64,000 bases of DNA from Gadus chalcogrammus (lineage: Eukaryota > Chordata > Actinopteri > Gadiformes > Gadidae): the NCBI RefSeq assembly GCF_026213295.1, contig NC_079419.1, positions 15,366,386 to 15,430,385 on the forward strand. Direction: 5' to 3'. Numbering within the stretch: the first letter of the stretch is position 1; each line of letters starts with the position of its first letter. A program made the position numbers and the translations under genes. The notes under the pieces are model-generated. The model did no database searches, was not told the origin of the DNA, and saw nothing but the letters and a program-made list of their open reading frames with translations. Positions 1-64,000 of this stretch are shown one piece after another.

Positions 1-1558
1 TTAACAGGAGCTCTCTCCCTCTCTGACACCTTTATTGTTTCCACAATGTACACAAACACGCACCTCGGCTCGATCAGCCTGTGTTATGTGCTAATTTATT
101 CCATCAATGATGGAAGTTTTTTATTTTTTTTGCTGACGGAAAATAGCGTCTTCACTAGGAGGAAGCTAATTTCACTGTTGACTTGTGATATCAAGATTGT
201 TTTTCTTCCTGACTTGTAGGCTTTTGCGTTTCGTGTTTTGGGATCCATATGGAAGCGTTAAATAATTTCCAGGAACTTGTCTCATCTGTATAGGAGTCTC
301 TATTAGGCGTCACACATGATTAAAGGATGACCTCATTAACCTATTGGGCTCTGAACTGTGCAGGTGACATCATAGTGGAAGACTAAGGTCGCAAAACGAA
401 TGCAGATGACGAGGACAAAACAAAAGAACCGTACGTGGCGTATTGTTTTTGTAGGCCTATTGTTTAAACCTGTTTAAATAGTTTAGTAACCTAATGAATA
501 GTTGCATAATTAATCGCCGTTTTTAATTAATTGAACCCATAGTGCGTTGCAAGAAAACGATGGTATGCAGCTAAGAATATTATTATTCAAATTATGATAA
601 ATTAAAAACAAAATTACATCTTGTATTTTATTCATAATGATTCTTCTTCAGTCGTGCTTCATTCATTATTTTTTTTACCTGAGTTTTTGATGAAACCAAC
701 TGCGACAGTTTATGGAAGTCGGGCAGAGATTGAAGGTCCAACAGCGGCATCTAGCGTGCCTGAACAAAACTGGCTGGAATAATTTACCTTGGGATACTTT
801 TTGCTGTAATTTGGTACAATTTATAACTTTATGTTTTGAGGTCATTCTTTCTTATCGTTTTTTGTGTGTTAGCAGAACCCATTCATTGCAATAATAAACC
901 TTTGATAACAATGGGATTAACCTGAGGACGCATGATATATCTGCATAACACGTTGTGCACACGTTGTCCATGCCGCACATCGTTCGATCTGCTCAGATTT
1001 CGGGAAATTAGGAAATTTGAAGATAACCGGTAATAAACCAAATGTCCTCTTTCTTATGGGAACCGGCCTCAGCAGTTGTCTTTTATTCGAGGGATTCAGT
1101 TACAATGAGTAGGCCTGTTATTCATAGCATTAATAACTTGAACAAGCCATGGAAGCAATATACATCTCCCAAATAGTTGCACGTTGCTGTAGTTGTGAGG
1201 AGGAGCCACTAGATGGCGTAACTCATTTTGAACGATAACAGTTGTAGCTGAACAGTGTCAGCCAGATGGCGCTGTTACCGAGCAGTGGAAGAAGAACATG
1301 CTGACTCGTGCACAAATGAAAGCAAAGTCCATATTTTGATAATGGTTGATAATCAATTTTACATACACTGTTCTTTTATCAATATGAGTATCATTATTCG
1401 ATTTTAAATGTTTTTGCACAGTATTGCACTTTGTCAAAAAGTAAATGTTTGGGCAACATTGTTCAAAAATACTTACGAATAATTAGAAAAGGCTGTTGAC
1501 AACTATTGGCCCATTACCGTAATGACGGCGGATCCCTGTAGGCTACAGAATATATGGG
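1..1558. other. Intergenic DNA upstream of cables1
   Basis: This stretch is AT-rich and has no ORF with recognisable protein similarity. I see no RNA gene or intact mobile element in it. The only structured feature I picked out is a CTCF-like motif near 1206, listed separately. Confidence 0.6.
1206..1218 (+). promoter_or_regulatory. CTCF-like motif
   Basis: The 13-mer CCACTAGATGGCG fits the vertebrate CTCF core consensus CCASYAGRKGGCR at every position. A weaker look-alike, GCCAGATGGCGCTG, lies about 55 bp downstream near 1261. The pair sits 0.6 kb upstream of the cables1 start codon. Motif matching alone does not prove occupancy. Confidence 0.35.
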
Positions 1559-1803
1559 GGCGTGGGGGAGCGCGCAGGAAAAGAAAAAAACATGCTCCCT
1601 TCTCTGAGCGCCCATTGGTCCACATTTTCCCTGTGCTGCCACAATACTGAACACACGTGACCTTCCTGTTTTTAGCCAGTTTAACGCATGTGCTTTAAAG
1701 ACAGACCACACTGACGTTAGCCAACATAAGCACGATCATCACTTTCTTAATGTCATCGAGGTAAGATCTCTGCTCACGCGCTGACATCGCTTGGAGGTGG
1801 ACC
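1559..1803 (+). promoter_or_regulatory. cables1: Probable cables1 proximal promoter and 5' UTR
   Basis: Base composition becomes GC-richer immediately before the cables1 start. The region holds an inverted CCAAT box (ATTGG, 1614-1618) and an E-box CACGTGAC (1654-1661), about 190 and 150 bp before the ATG. No TATA box is evident at a suitable distance. The transcription start cannot be fixed from sequence alone. Confidence 0.35.
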
Positions 1804-17183
<15,380 letters not shown>

Positions 17184-18640
17184 CGCCGCGCCCCGTGGGG
17201 ACGGGGGCCGGCCGGCTGGGCTCTCCTCCTCCTGATTTCCAATCATCTCACATCATCTCAGATCACCTCCAATCATTCACGCCACGCTGGCCTTTCCTCT
17301 CAGAGACCTGAAATCTGCCAAAGTGACTCACTCTTAAATAGTTTTCAGGGCCGTCCTTCGACATTTATTCTCTGTGTTTCTGCACAAGTCGTGCACGTTC
17401 CTCGAAGTTTGAAGGCTCCGACCGGTAATTTCTTTTTTCTTCATTGTGATTTTTTTTTTCTAGTTAGTGGTTTTTGGATCGCATCTCTCACATTTTTCAG
17501 CTACCAAGAGGTTTCTTGGTGATGTTTTGGCAAAGGGTTGTCAAAGGAAAAACTTTCCGATGTCAAATTTCTTCATATTTTTTCACTCGTGTCCTGTTCA
17601 TGAATGTCATGATCATTGCCTTTTGACAAGCATGACTTTATGAACGCTGCAGCCTCTTTAGCTATTGGTTTTGGCTGGATTTGTACTCTTCTCTATAGAA
17701 CATTCTCTATAGAAATGTGTCGCTCAATTGCACCCCCCTCCCCAATCACTACAAGTGCACTCCTGGAAAATTATGGGGAACGGGAAGAGGGGATCAGTTT
17801 TTTCATCCTCTTATTTTTGGAACAAATCTGGAAAAAATGAGTCATGTGACCATTCTTTATATGATTTCTTATTTTCTACAGACCACTATCTGCATGGGAT
17901 CTGACATTTTGAAAGTACTTGTGTAAAGTACAAACTTGATGGGACGACTGTTGTTGTATCTTTTACAACATACAAAGTATTGGATTGTTTTTTAATTGTA
18001 AAATGTTTTGCTTTGGAACTATACTAACCAGAAACTTGTACTTTAAGCGTGCTATTTCCCCATGCTCTATGTTAGAGTGTATTCCCAGCACTGGAACAGT
18101 GCTTCGTTGGGGGTCAGGAGAGAAAAGTACGAACGACTAAAGTGTATTAACCAATGGTCACTAATTGGTTTTGGGTGGGACGACTGTGGATTGGTGCCGC
18201 AGAGCAAGGCACTACAAACATGTCTCCGCTTTACAGGGGCGTGATTCACTAGAAGGACATCCACTCTGGCCCCACCTGTAGCAGGGGTGGAAGGGAACGA
18301 AGGCATTTCCCCGCATCGTATGAATATAGCGTCATACTTTGGAACATAACTTGAATTTGTTATTTCAAACATAAAGCTCGGGTAGGCCACCTTTTTTCAA
18401 ACCAGCCAGAGTCGATTCGATTTCTAAAGTATCCAACCAAAAACATCCCAATCCCTCCTTTCAGGCCTCAAGCCAAAGCCAGAACACATGAAGGTGTACT
18501 ACCTACGATGACCAGCGGTCAGGCCTCTGACGGCCACACTTTTTCCATTTCTTAGTCTGAATTTGATTCATTGATTGAAAAATAATGAAAGAAAAAAACA
18601 AGAAATGCTTCTAAAATAAATGGGCTACCCTAGCATTAAA
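17184..18640 (+). other. cables1: Probable cables1 3' UTR
   Basis: AT-rich sequence follows the cables1 TAA. The first AATAAA on the + strand that fits a polyadenylation signal is at 18615-18620. It would give a 3' UTR of about 1.45 kb. The cleavage site is not proven. Confidence 0.4.
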
Positions 18641-18904
18641 GGTCCCCTTGTTTACCACTAGGTGTGATGTTGATTGGCTGATTAGTACGTCCACCCTTTT
18701 GTGACATCACTGGTTGGAGGGTCCACCAAGACGTATGGAGAGATCCACCTACCGGCCTGCCTGGTGGACTGAACCAATTGGTAGGCTGGTCTATCCATCA
18801 TACAACTGGGTGGCCCCGCCCATGTGTGATGTCACTAGAGGAGATGGAAGAAATTGCTTCTAACAGATAATCCATGCCATACCTGGTTGTAAACTACGGG
18901 TCAT

Positions 18905-19444
18905 TTAAAGGCGCAGTGTATTGAATTAAGTGGGATCTTACAGGATGGCCTTGGCTGAAATGGAATATAATGTTCATAAGTATGTCTTAATTAGTGTTTG
19001 ATCTCTGAAATTATGAACCATTTTGTCCTGAGCTTAAAATGAGCTCTTGATGTCTACATAGGGAGCGGGTACTGTTCCAATTCCACGGGGCACCGCCATG
19101 TTTCTAAAGTGGCACACAACGGCCAAACATTGGTAACGTTAATCGCTAAAGCCGTACAACAATGCGGACGGTTAACAATAATAATCGTACTTTGACCTAG
19201 TTTCACGGATCAAATAACTAGGGATGCAATTTACAATTCTATCAAGGAATCTTATCACCTGACACTCTGCTACTGGATGCTATCGTAGATTACACCAAGT
19301 CTCGACTGGCCCCTTTAAGACCAGTAATCCATGTCAGCCCCGCCCACGTCGTTATAAAGCGAGGGGTGGCGGGGGGGATTCAGTTGCTTGTACTCTGCTA
19401 CCTCACCGCTGGGTGCCACTAAATCATTCACACTGCACCTTTAA
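18905..19444. mobile_element. TTAA-flanked MITE (piggyBac-type target site)
   Basis: The element begins TTAAAGGCGCAGTGT. Its right end read on the other strand is TTAAAGGTGCAGTGT. The inverted termini continue imperfectly for roughly 30 bp, with GTGG-containing blocks on both sides. TTAA at both ends fits a piggyBac-like target duplication. There is no transposase ORF, so it is nonautonomous. The terminal sequence is one I recall as common in teleosts. Confidence 0.75.
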
Positions 19445-20403
19445 GAGAAGAAAATGAATGCAACGTGACCAAAATTAATATGATTGGTTGATTTAATTGT
19501 TGCCTTTTTCGGGGACTTTTTGTGGCATGATTGGTGGAAGACGGCAGCTTGATTGAAAATGCCATTTGGTCTGAATCATGTAGCGTCTCAGAGAGAACCA
19601 CTGAATGATAATGTGTTCAATACTGTTGCAAAGGTATTCATGATGGTTTATTTAAACATGAGCCAACGGGCTTCACTAAATTCTGATTCAAATTCAAACC
19701 GATTGCCAAGTTGAAGGTGAATTACAGATGGCAAACACAAAGATAACACAAATCACACACACACACACACTTAAATTCTTCACTAGACGGCTCATGGACA
19801 ACCACTCATGAGCTCATGTGTATGTTTGTAAATAATCCGCATTGCTTGTTCAATTAAAACAAAGAGTCTTACGAAATATCTGTTCAGTGTCTGTATGAAT
19901 GCACAAGCGCCACTATTATCTGCCACTGCCACCCACCAAGTGACCTAACCTCGCCGGCTGCTGCAGCGGTCGGTACAGTGCACACGCTGCTCTGTAAGGC
20001 TCTTTCCCCTCCATCAGCTGGAGCCCTCCAGGCCTGGCCATGATGTCAATGAGCTCAGTGCATGTGGCTCTGATGCAATCCGATACGGGTTGTTTCTCTG
20101 TGAGAGAGCGAGAGGGACCTCTGCCTGACACGCAGCCAATGTAAACAAGGCCCACAGTCAGGCCGGTCCCGTGCCGCCATCAAAACAAACCGGGCCGGTA
20201 TTAGCGCGCCGTTTCTACAGGCATACGTGGATGCTGAGCCCCCCCTTCCATTGACCGCCTAATTCCCCCCCCTCAACCGTTCATAAAGGGGCTTATTGAT
20301 AGTGGCACGCCAATCAGTTGGAGCCCTCATTGTGAAGGTATTCGTGGCCTACCGTCCTATCATGCATTTAAAACAACATTCAGCTGAGATGGCAGTTTGC
20401 CTC

Positions 20404-20405
<2 letters not shown>

Positions 20406-20436
<31 letters not shown>
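20406..20436. repeat. Short (AC)n
   Basis: About 31 bp uninterrupted AC run in the cables1-npc1 intergenic region. Confidence 0.95.
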
Positions 20437-20437
<1 letters not shown>

Positions 20438-20751
20438 TCCCTTGCCCGCATGATACAGTGACTAAGGGCTGGTCACGTGGTCGGACCCAGCCCTCTCTCT
20501 CCCGCTGTCTCCAGTCTCTCCTTCCATGGGGGTGTGTAAACAAACTCCAGTTGTATAAGGGGGCTTGTGTGGCATTTGAGGTTCTCCACCAGTGCGTTTA
20601 GCGCCAACGAACACTGCACTAATGAGACATAATAAAAGGGAGTGGACCGGGCTCGTGGTTTAATATCACCAGGAATACAGAGGGAAGGTCTATTAGAAAC
20701 AGGAGTGAGTCGGAATCTGATAGGCACTTTAGAGTTCAGCCATTAGCTCAC

Positions 20752-20753
<2 letters not shown>

Positions 20754-20798
<45 letters not shown>
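20754..20798. repeat. Short (TG)n
   Basis: About 45 bp TG run in the cables1-npc1 intergenic region. Confidence 0.95.
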
Positions 20799-20799
<1 letters not shown>

Positions 20800-22985
20800 T
20801 ATGTGAATGTGAATGTGTGTGTACGTGCGTTTCCATGGAAACCTCAATCCGGTGAGTGTTACATGTAACACCAGTGTTGCTAGTGAGGAGTTGACCCTGC
20901 AGGTGAACTCCAAAAATCGGATCCGGGCGCCATGTTTTGAGATGGTTATCCAATCCCTTTGTTCCATGCTAAGAGGCGATTTTGGAAGACAACCGACCCC
21001 GATGTAACAGAAAGCCAGTGACGCAGGACCTGACATTAAATGCCCTGTTAGCTTATTCATTGAAGGATCCTGTTGAATGGAAAAACGATTCAACAGCTAA
21101 AGGAGTTTAGCTGTGTTTGCCAGTACAGCCTTTGGGGAAATGGTCCTCAGTCAAGCAAACAGAGTATACAGTCATACATCTATAACCCTGACCCTGGACC
21201 GTTTGGCTAGTGCGACAACATGCTTCTCACTTGATCAGTTTTTTTGTGCCATTTCTGTCAGATTTATCCAATCTCTGTTATACAAAACAGTGAGATCCCC
21301 TTTATCTATTGATTTTCATCGCTTTTGTCTGGGTTATCGTAACTCTTCCAAACTTGCAACCCCATCTTTGGCCCACCTGAACTAATACATGTTGGATATA
21401 TATATATTTGTTTCACTATTTTTGTCAAGTTTCTCTCACATCTCCTGTCAAATTTATCCGATCTCTCCCTAACTTGTAACCTAGAGCTTCAGCACACTTG
21501 AACCAGGACAGGGTGAACATAATTTAGTTTTTTTAATTTTTATTATTTATATTTCTTTGGTTTCTCCCATCTCTCCTGCATGTTCAGCTGAGCACAACTT
21601 TAAATCCAGTGATGGACCACTTTAAGAAAGAGTGAAAGTTTGGAAGAATTATTTGGAGACACAAAATAAAAACCCAAGGAAACCCCCTTATCCTTTTTTC
21701 CGCAACTACAGTCCATTTGAGGGTTTGGTTTCAACGTTGCGTGTTAGGGTTAGGGTTCTGTCTCCAGGACTGCAGTGCAAGGCCGAGGCCCAGGGATGGC
21801 GAAACAACCCCAGTAGGAGCTCAGACGGGAAGTGATCCCAAGACAGGCCCCACAGCCCCAGGTTCAGGCCTCCAGGGGCCATCAATGCCCATGGGGTCTG
21901 GGGTTTCAGAGAGAAACCCCTTGAGGACCTTGGACTGGGTGTGGTCCCAGGACGGGCCCCCAAGGACTCTGGGTCTAAGAAACCCACCCCAAGAGGACTG
22001 TGTGTCAGAATGTCACACTTGTCTTTCCCAATTGTAAAACATACAGAAAGAAAAGTATTAACAGACAAATAATGACTATTTTATAAAACACACGCTGTCA
22101 ATTCTGGCTTTTGCAGATCAGATTATGTGAGTGATTGACGATTTGGCAGCCCTTTCGTAGGATTACAGGAGGAAGTCATTAATTTGATCACTGCCTATAA
22201 ATAGCCTCCACTTTCTTTGTCGAAAAAAACTAGCCCGCGCCTGAAGCTCCGATCCTCACATAAGGTAGACTAGGATCGCGACTGAATCATTGATGAGCTG
22301 AACTGTGTGACAGGATGAGCAGATGGTGAGCCGAGGGCACACGCTGTGGGGAAATATTGAACAAATGCAAAGTGACCAGACCTAACATTTGGACTGATAA
22401 ATGAACCAAGGTGAGGAGTTAGAGCACAATGTTTGGAGGGAACACAAAGCTTTGCGTCTGAAGATACGAATAAAATACATTTAATTTCCTATAGGTTCTG
22501 CATGGGCCGTTGCGCTCATGAAAAGCGACTTGAAGTCCTATAAACGGGATCTGGCGCCACCCACCGGTCTGAAAGGACCATTACAACCCTTTTTAGCAAT
22601 TTTATGCATCGGGCCCAAAGACTTATTTATGGCATTACACTAGAGTAGTTTATTTTTTCAATTTGTTTCACAGAGAACTTTTTCATAAGTTATTTCATAA
22701 TTTTTCTTAAGAAAATTATTTCATAAACAGTTTTGGCTTTTTCTGTCCATAATTCGTTAAGTTTTGACAGTAGTCTAATTTCTAGTTTAATTATGTAGCA
22801 AATAAATTAAGACCCTCTCCATACAATTAACGCCATACATTTGTTTTAGGTTATGTAAAGTGCATCACTAAGCAGAAACAAGAAGTGTTTTTAAAAGGTT
22901 TTTAAATTGGGTTTACAATTAAGATATTACAAAAACAGAATCACTTGTGTAATACCAGGTTTCAATGATACACTTTTAGAACACA

Positions 22986-24065
22986 TTTATTTCAAGTTAA
23001 AATGGTTAAAACTCCCAAACCAGACTTGGTAACGCGCAGCATTGTTAACAAGCAAATCTCAATCATTGTATGCTTTAAGGTTGCTAGCATGTAAACATTG
23101 CATTCTTTATAAAAAATATATATAATAAACTGAAACCACCACCGCAATAACAGAAGAAATCCACGATGGACATTGTGCAACACAGGGAACAAGAGGACAC
23201 CCAGTGGGACACTCCTTCACCATCATTAGCTAACACTAACTGTAAGGGGCTCCACGATGACATACATAACATTATTAAGACCTAGGGTAAAAAATATGAA
23301 TAACCGAAAGAGCAGTGATTATAGTAAGAATGCAAGTACAGCTAATGCGTTGGTGTGGACTACAACTGTGATCCAAGACAATCACAGGTGTGATAAAAGA
23401 CAGTTAAAAAATAATAAATCACAATAATGCATGTTAAGTGAGGGGGGAAGGCTCATAAACGGTCCTTATTCTCAAATGCAAGTTTACAAATGAATCAGTA
23501 ACTCTAAAATAATTTACATACGTCGATCACATTTTCATGTTCTGTACCGCCATCATTCATAGCTAAATTAACTAAAGTGTGAACAGAGTGGTCAGATCGA
23601 GAAACGATCTTCATGTCAAACGGTTTTACAAAACGTCTCATGAGCAAACCCTTTGAGTCGCCTTTACTTAACCAGGTCCCAGCGTGGTAAACAAACTAAC
23701 ATGGTTGCCCTTTTAAGTCTTCTGAAGTGTCTGCTGGGCTGAATGATCAGAAGTGTCGATTGGGGGGGGACGACCCATGTCCAGTTCATCCAATAGTCTT
23801 TTCCCTGCTTTGTTGCCGTGTGCCAGGTCGCATTATAATAATAAAAACAGACAGGAGAGGTTAAAACTGAGGTTAGCGGTTAAAAAAAAAAACACGACCA
23901 CCGCTTTCTTCCACTCTTCCACGTTCCTGAGTTAGCGTCCGTGCATAGCGGCGTTGAGGCCGAGTGTGTGTCAGTGTGTCCCGCAGGAGGCCGCTCTGCG
24001 CCCTCACCCCGTCTCTGTGGCGGCTCGGGGGTCGTGGTTAACGGGGCCGTCGCCGGTGGGCCCGG
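22986..24065 (-). other. npc1: Probable npc1 3' UTR
   Basis: On the - strand, a candidate AATAAA polyadenylation signal (TTTATT on +, 22986-22991) lies about 1.08 kb after the npc1 stop codon. The interval is AT-rich, apart from a GC-rich start near the stop, and has no supported ORF. The exact end is not determined. Confidence 0.4.
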
Positions 24066-41095
<17,030 letters not shown>

Positions 41096-41593
41096 CCCTG
41101 CGTGTCAATACGGTCGAGGCGAACTGGCACTCCAGCCGGGTAAAGTTTTGCGATTTGTTGTGAGAGTCTTCTTCGCGACGTGTTGTTGTGGCGGTCATGT
41201 TGGGCGGAAGGGTGCTGCCCCCACTCGAGACGGGGTTGTAATCGCAACACGGTATCGCGCATCTTTGGTCAAGACCGCCCTCTACTGGCAGCTTTCTGAA
41301 TGGTTTTGGTATATGGTTATTTTTTTGCGCTTCTTCACACAATCACCTTTACTTCATTCGTCCATCAATCAAGGTATTACATCAAGTTGTATGGTTGGTT
41401 TGGTTATATATACAAGGACTTTGTTCCAAAGCATGTATTCCAAAAAGGTACCTCAGTGTTTATTTTGTCAAACCAGATTAGTTCGGCCTTGTCTTTCCTA
41501 TTTTATGTCAAATACTTAAATTAACAGCGACACCACTAATAAAACATTACGACCACAAAAACATACACAACGTGTAGGTTCATAAAAAATGTC
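41096..41593. promoter_or_regulatory. npc1 5' flank and short intergenic spacer
   Basis: Fewer than 500 bp separate the npc1 start codon from the best candidate egfr polyadenylation signal. The npc1 promoter and 5' UTR must therefore lie here or overlap the egfr 3' end. GC content is higher within 250 bp of the npc1 ATG. I see no clear TATA box in a suitable place. Confidence 0.4.
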
Positions 41594-43578
41594 TTTATTT
41601 ATGCTCACATTAGAATGAAATAATTACAATTCTGAAATAAGTGCATATCAATGAATAAAGTGGCAAAAACCATGTACTGATATGATAAATTATAGGTGAC
41701 TATGAGTTATATTATACACAGCATAATCTCTCTTTTATTTACATGTACCTGTAAAATCAGAAAAAAAAGGTAGATAGGCTCACAAGTTGCTACAACAGTA
41801 TATTCCTTTAAAACTAGGAAAGATATTTGCCTTTTAGACTGTATGCTGTTGCGTCTCTACAAGACATTAAAGCCACGAGCAGATGATAGATGTGGAGGGA
41901 ACAGATACAACTAAAACAGTAGGCATGGTAGGATTGTTTTCATCATAAAACATAGAATAAAACACAACGTTGGAACATCTGAATCCGAATGCCAGCGGCG
42001 GACACACATTTCCCCACAGTGTTCGAAAGGGAACATCACAGTGAATACACACATTCAAAAAGGCTAATCCTATGGCTGAGGACATCCTTGGGTAGCGCAT
42101 GCGGGGTTTGGTCACCAGAACAGCTGAAGAGATCATACATTCTGGATGCCACACTAATGATAGCATTAGAGATAGAAACTGTGATTTCTTGATGTCTGCC
42201 CGAGAGTTGAAAGTCCTCCAGGCCACCCCCACTTCCTGTCTGAAGGAGCCTTGGTAATCCACTCACCATGTGATGAGTGGATCATCGTCTTTCATGTTTC
42301 GGGTGTCTGGGTGGGCTGGGCTTCATGGTGAATGGAACAGTAGAAAGGAGAAGATAGAGAGATAGGACGTGGTTGGCAAGAAAGAGCCTGTTTTCAAGAC
42401 AAGCCAAACACGTTTACTCTCTTCTCTGTGGAGGGCCCTAGATAAAGGTATCGGTGTTTAACGACCTATTTGTTATGGTCTATTGACACAGCCCTAATGA
42501 GTGACTTTGATCAGGTTTGTCGAGTGGTTCACTCTCGAATAGAAGACCAGTTGTTGTTGTTTATCTGAAGAATGGAATTGGTAGAAGAATGTCCTTGGCC
42601 CTACAGAAGATTAAGATTAATAATATACCATATTGTCTATACATACATTAATTTACATTGTCTCTCTATACTATGCAACGTGTTCATATTGGTAAAATCT
42701 ATTTATTTTCAGCAATTGAAGCCAGGCAGACACTGATCAAAGCCCGTATTTGGGAGGGTTCCCTTTCAAAAGGAAATGCCTCATAAAATTGTATCTTATT
42801 CTTTCACCATTCTTCCCACTTCAAGAAGTGCGTCGTCCGAGTCTCTCAAAATAAGGGTTTCACTCCTCACCGTCATACAAAGACAGGATACATTCAAACT
42901 ATTCACATCTCATTCCAGCTTCAACTGTTTCAAACAGTTCAAAAATAAAAGCTGTCCCTTCCCTTTTGTATATAAACCACCTCCAAAATTGTTGATTCAC
43001 TTGTTTTAGTTGTGATGCTTCTAATCCCGACAACACATGTACCTTCAGCCGTTTTATTTGGATTAGCTGCCACGCTCCTCCCTTTCCCTTGACCAAAAAA
43101 ACGCCTTCCATGTGACAGCGTGTCATCACAGCAGTTCCTATCGTGTGTTTCTCTCCACCGATACACTCGGACCACAGCGGTCAGTCCACGCCGTCAGGTT
43201 TCCCCGCCACTGCGCGCACCGAGGTGAGCTACGACACTTGGTGGTGGCGTGCGGTGAGCTGGCCTCTTCTCAACGCCGCTCCACCCCTCCGGTTGCATAA
43301 GGATGCCGTGTCCTGCAGCTTTTTGTTTAGTTCCCCTTTCCAGTCTCTTGGGGCATGTAGCAAGCTTTTGCGCGACTGAAGTACAGCTCTGACGGCATGC
43401 AGGCTACATTGGAAGCTGTGCCACTGGCCACCACGGGGTGAAACATATATCTATATAGAGAGAGAGACATAAACATCTCTTTATAAAGGAAAATAGGGGG
43501 AAACAAACAATGTCTTTCCTTCCGCCTTGGAAGAAGGTGTCTCTTTTAAGTCTCTTTTCCTCCCCCCACGACTGTCTC
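41594..43578 (-). other. egfr: Probable egfr 3' UTR
   Basis: On the - strand, an AATAAA signal (TTTATT at 41594-41599 on +) lies about 2.0 kb after the egfr stop. The interval is AT-rich without a supported ORF. Other weaker signals exist, so the end is tentative. Confidence 0.4.

Positions 43579-64000
<20,422 letters not shown>

Larger units (their letters stand above)
18641..22985. other. Intergenic DNA between convergent cables1 and npc1
   Basis: No gene is recognisable. The stretch contains a TTAA-flanked MITE (18905-19444), short CA/TG runs at 20406-20436 and 20754-20798, and a GC-rich patch around 21770-21990 with partly repeated CAGGCCCC/GACGGGCCCC motifs. The human neighbours TMEM241, RIOK3 and RMC1 are not present. 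Confidence 0.65.

Noticed and set aside
21740..21760. Telomere-like TTAGGGTTAGGG string
   Set aside because: Only about two units, so not an interstitial telomere array.
22185..22210. TATAAATA string as a promoter
   Set aside because: No ORF, exon or RNA gene follows in either direction. AT-rich intergenic DNA gives such matches by chance.

Overview
This is a 64 kb piece of a teleost fish genome. It holds three large, intron-rich, protein-coding genes. They read as clear orthologues of human CABLES1, NPC1 and EGFR, with exon borders and intron phases that match the vertebrate gene structures as I remember them. No prokaryotic, viral, CRISPR or plasmid features are visible. More than a dozen long (CA)n/(TG)n runs, many minisatellites and several typical fish interspersed repeats suggest a microsatellite-rich teleost. 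A gadiform (cod-like) fish would fit, but that is an inference from repeat content only.

Layout. Positions 1-1558 are upstream intergenic DNA. cables1 lies on the + strand (coding 1804-17183, 10 exons, 545 aa). Positions 17184-24065 hold the cables1 3' region, an intergenic stretch with a TTAA-flanked MITE, and the probable npc1 3' UTR. npc1 lies on the - strand (coding 41095 down to 24066, 25 exons, about 1292 aa). Positions 41096-43578 hold the npc1 5' flank and the probable egfr 3' UTR. egfr lies on the - strand (43579 to beyond 64000). Its exons 3 (partial) to 28 are present, and exons 1-2 lie outside the window. cables1 and npc1 converge; egfr and npc1 are in tandem on the - strand.

The three genes do not form a known pathway. 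CABLES1 is a cyclin-fold adaptor linking Cdk5/Cdk2 and Abl kinases. NPC1 exports cholesterol from lysosomes. EGFR is a receptor tyrosine kinase. Their adjacency is of interest for synteny: in human, TMEM241, RIOK3 and RMC1 lie between CABLES1 and NPC1, and EGFR is on another chromosome.

The points most worth checking are these: an apparent one-base frameshift in npc1 exon 5 at a run of eight G, probably a homopolymer assembly error; a 42-bp tandem duplication that copies the splice acceptor of egfr exon 27; a GC-AG intron after that same exon; a roughly 700-bp polypurine tract that begins at the splice donor of egfr exon 13; a 43-bp-arm palindrome next to npc1 exon 3; and a complete nonautonomous hAT element with 8-bp target duplications in npc1 intron 5. 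I found no convincing new biological system.
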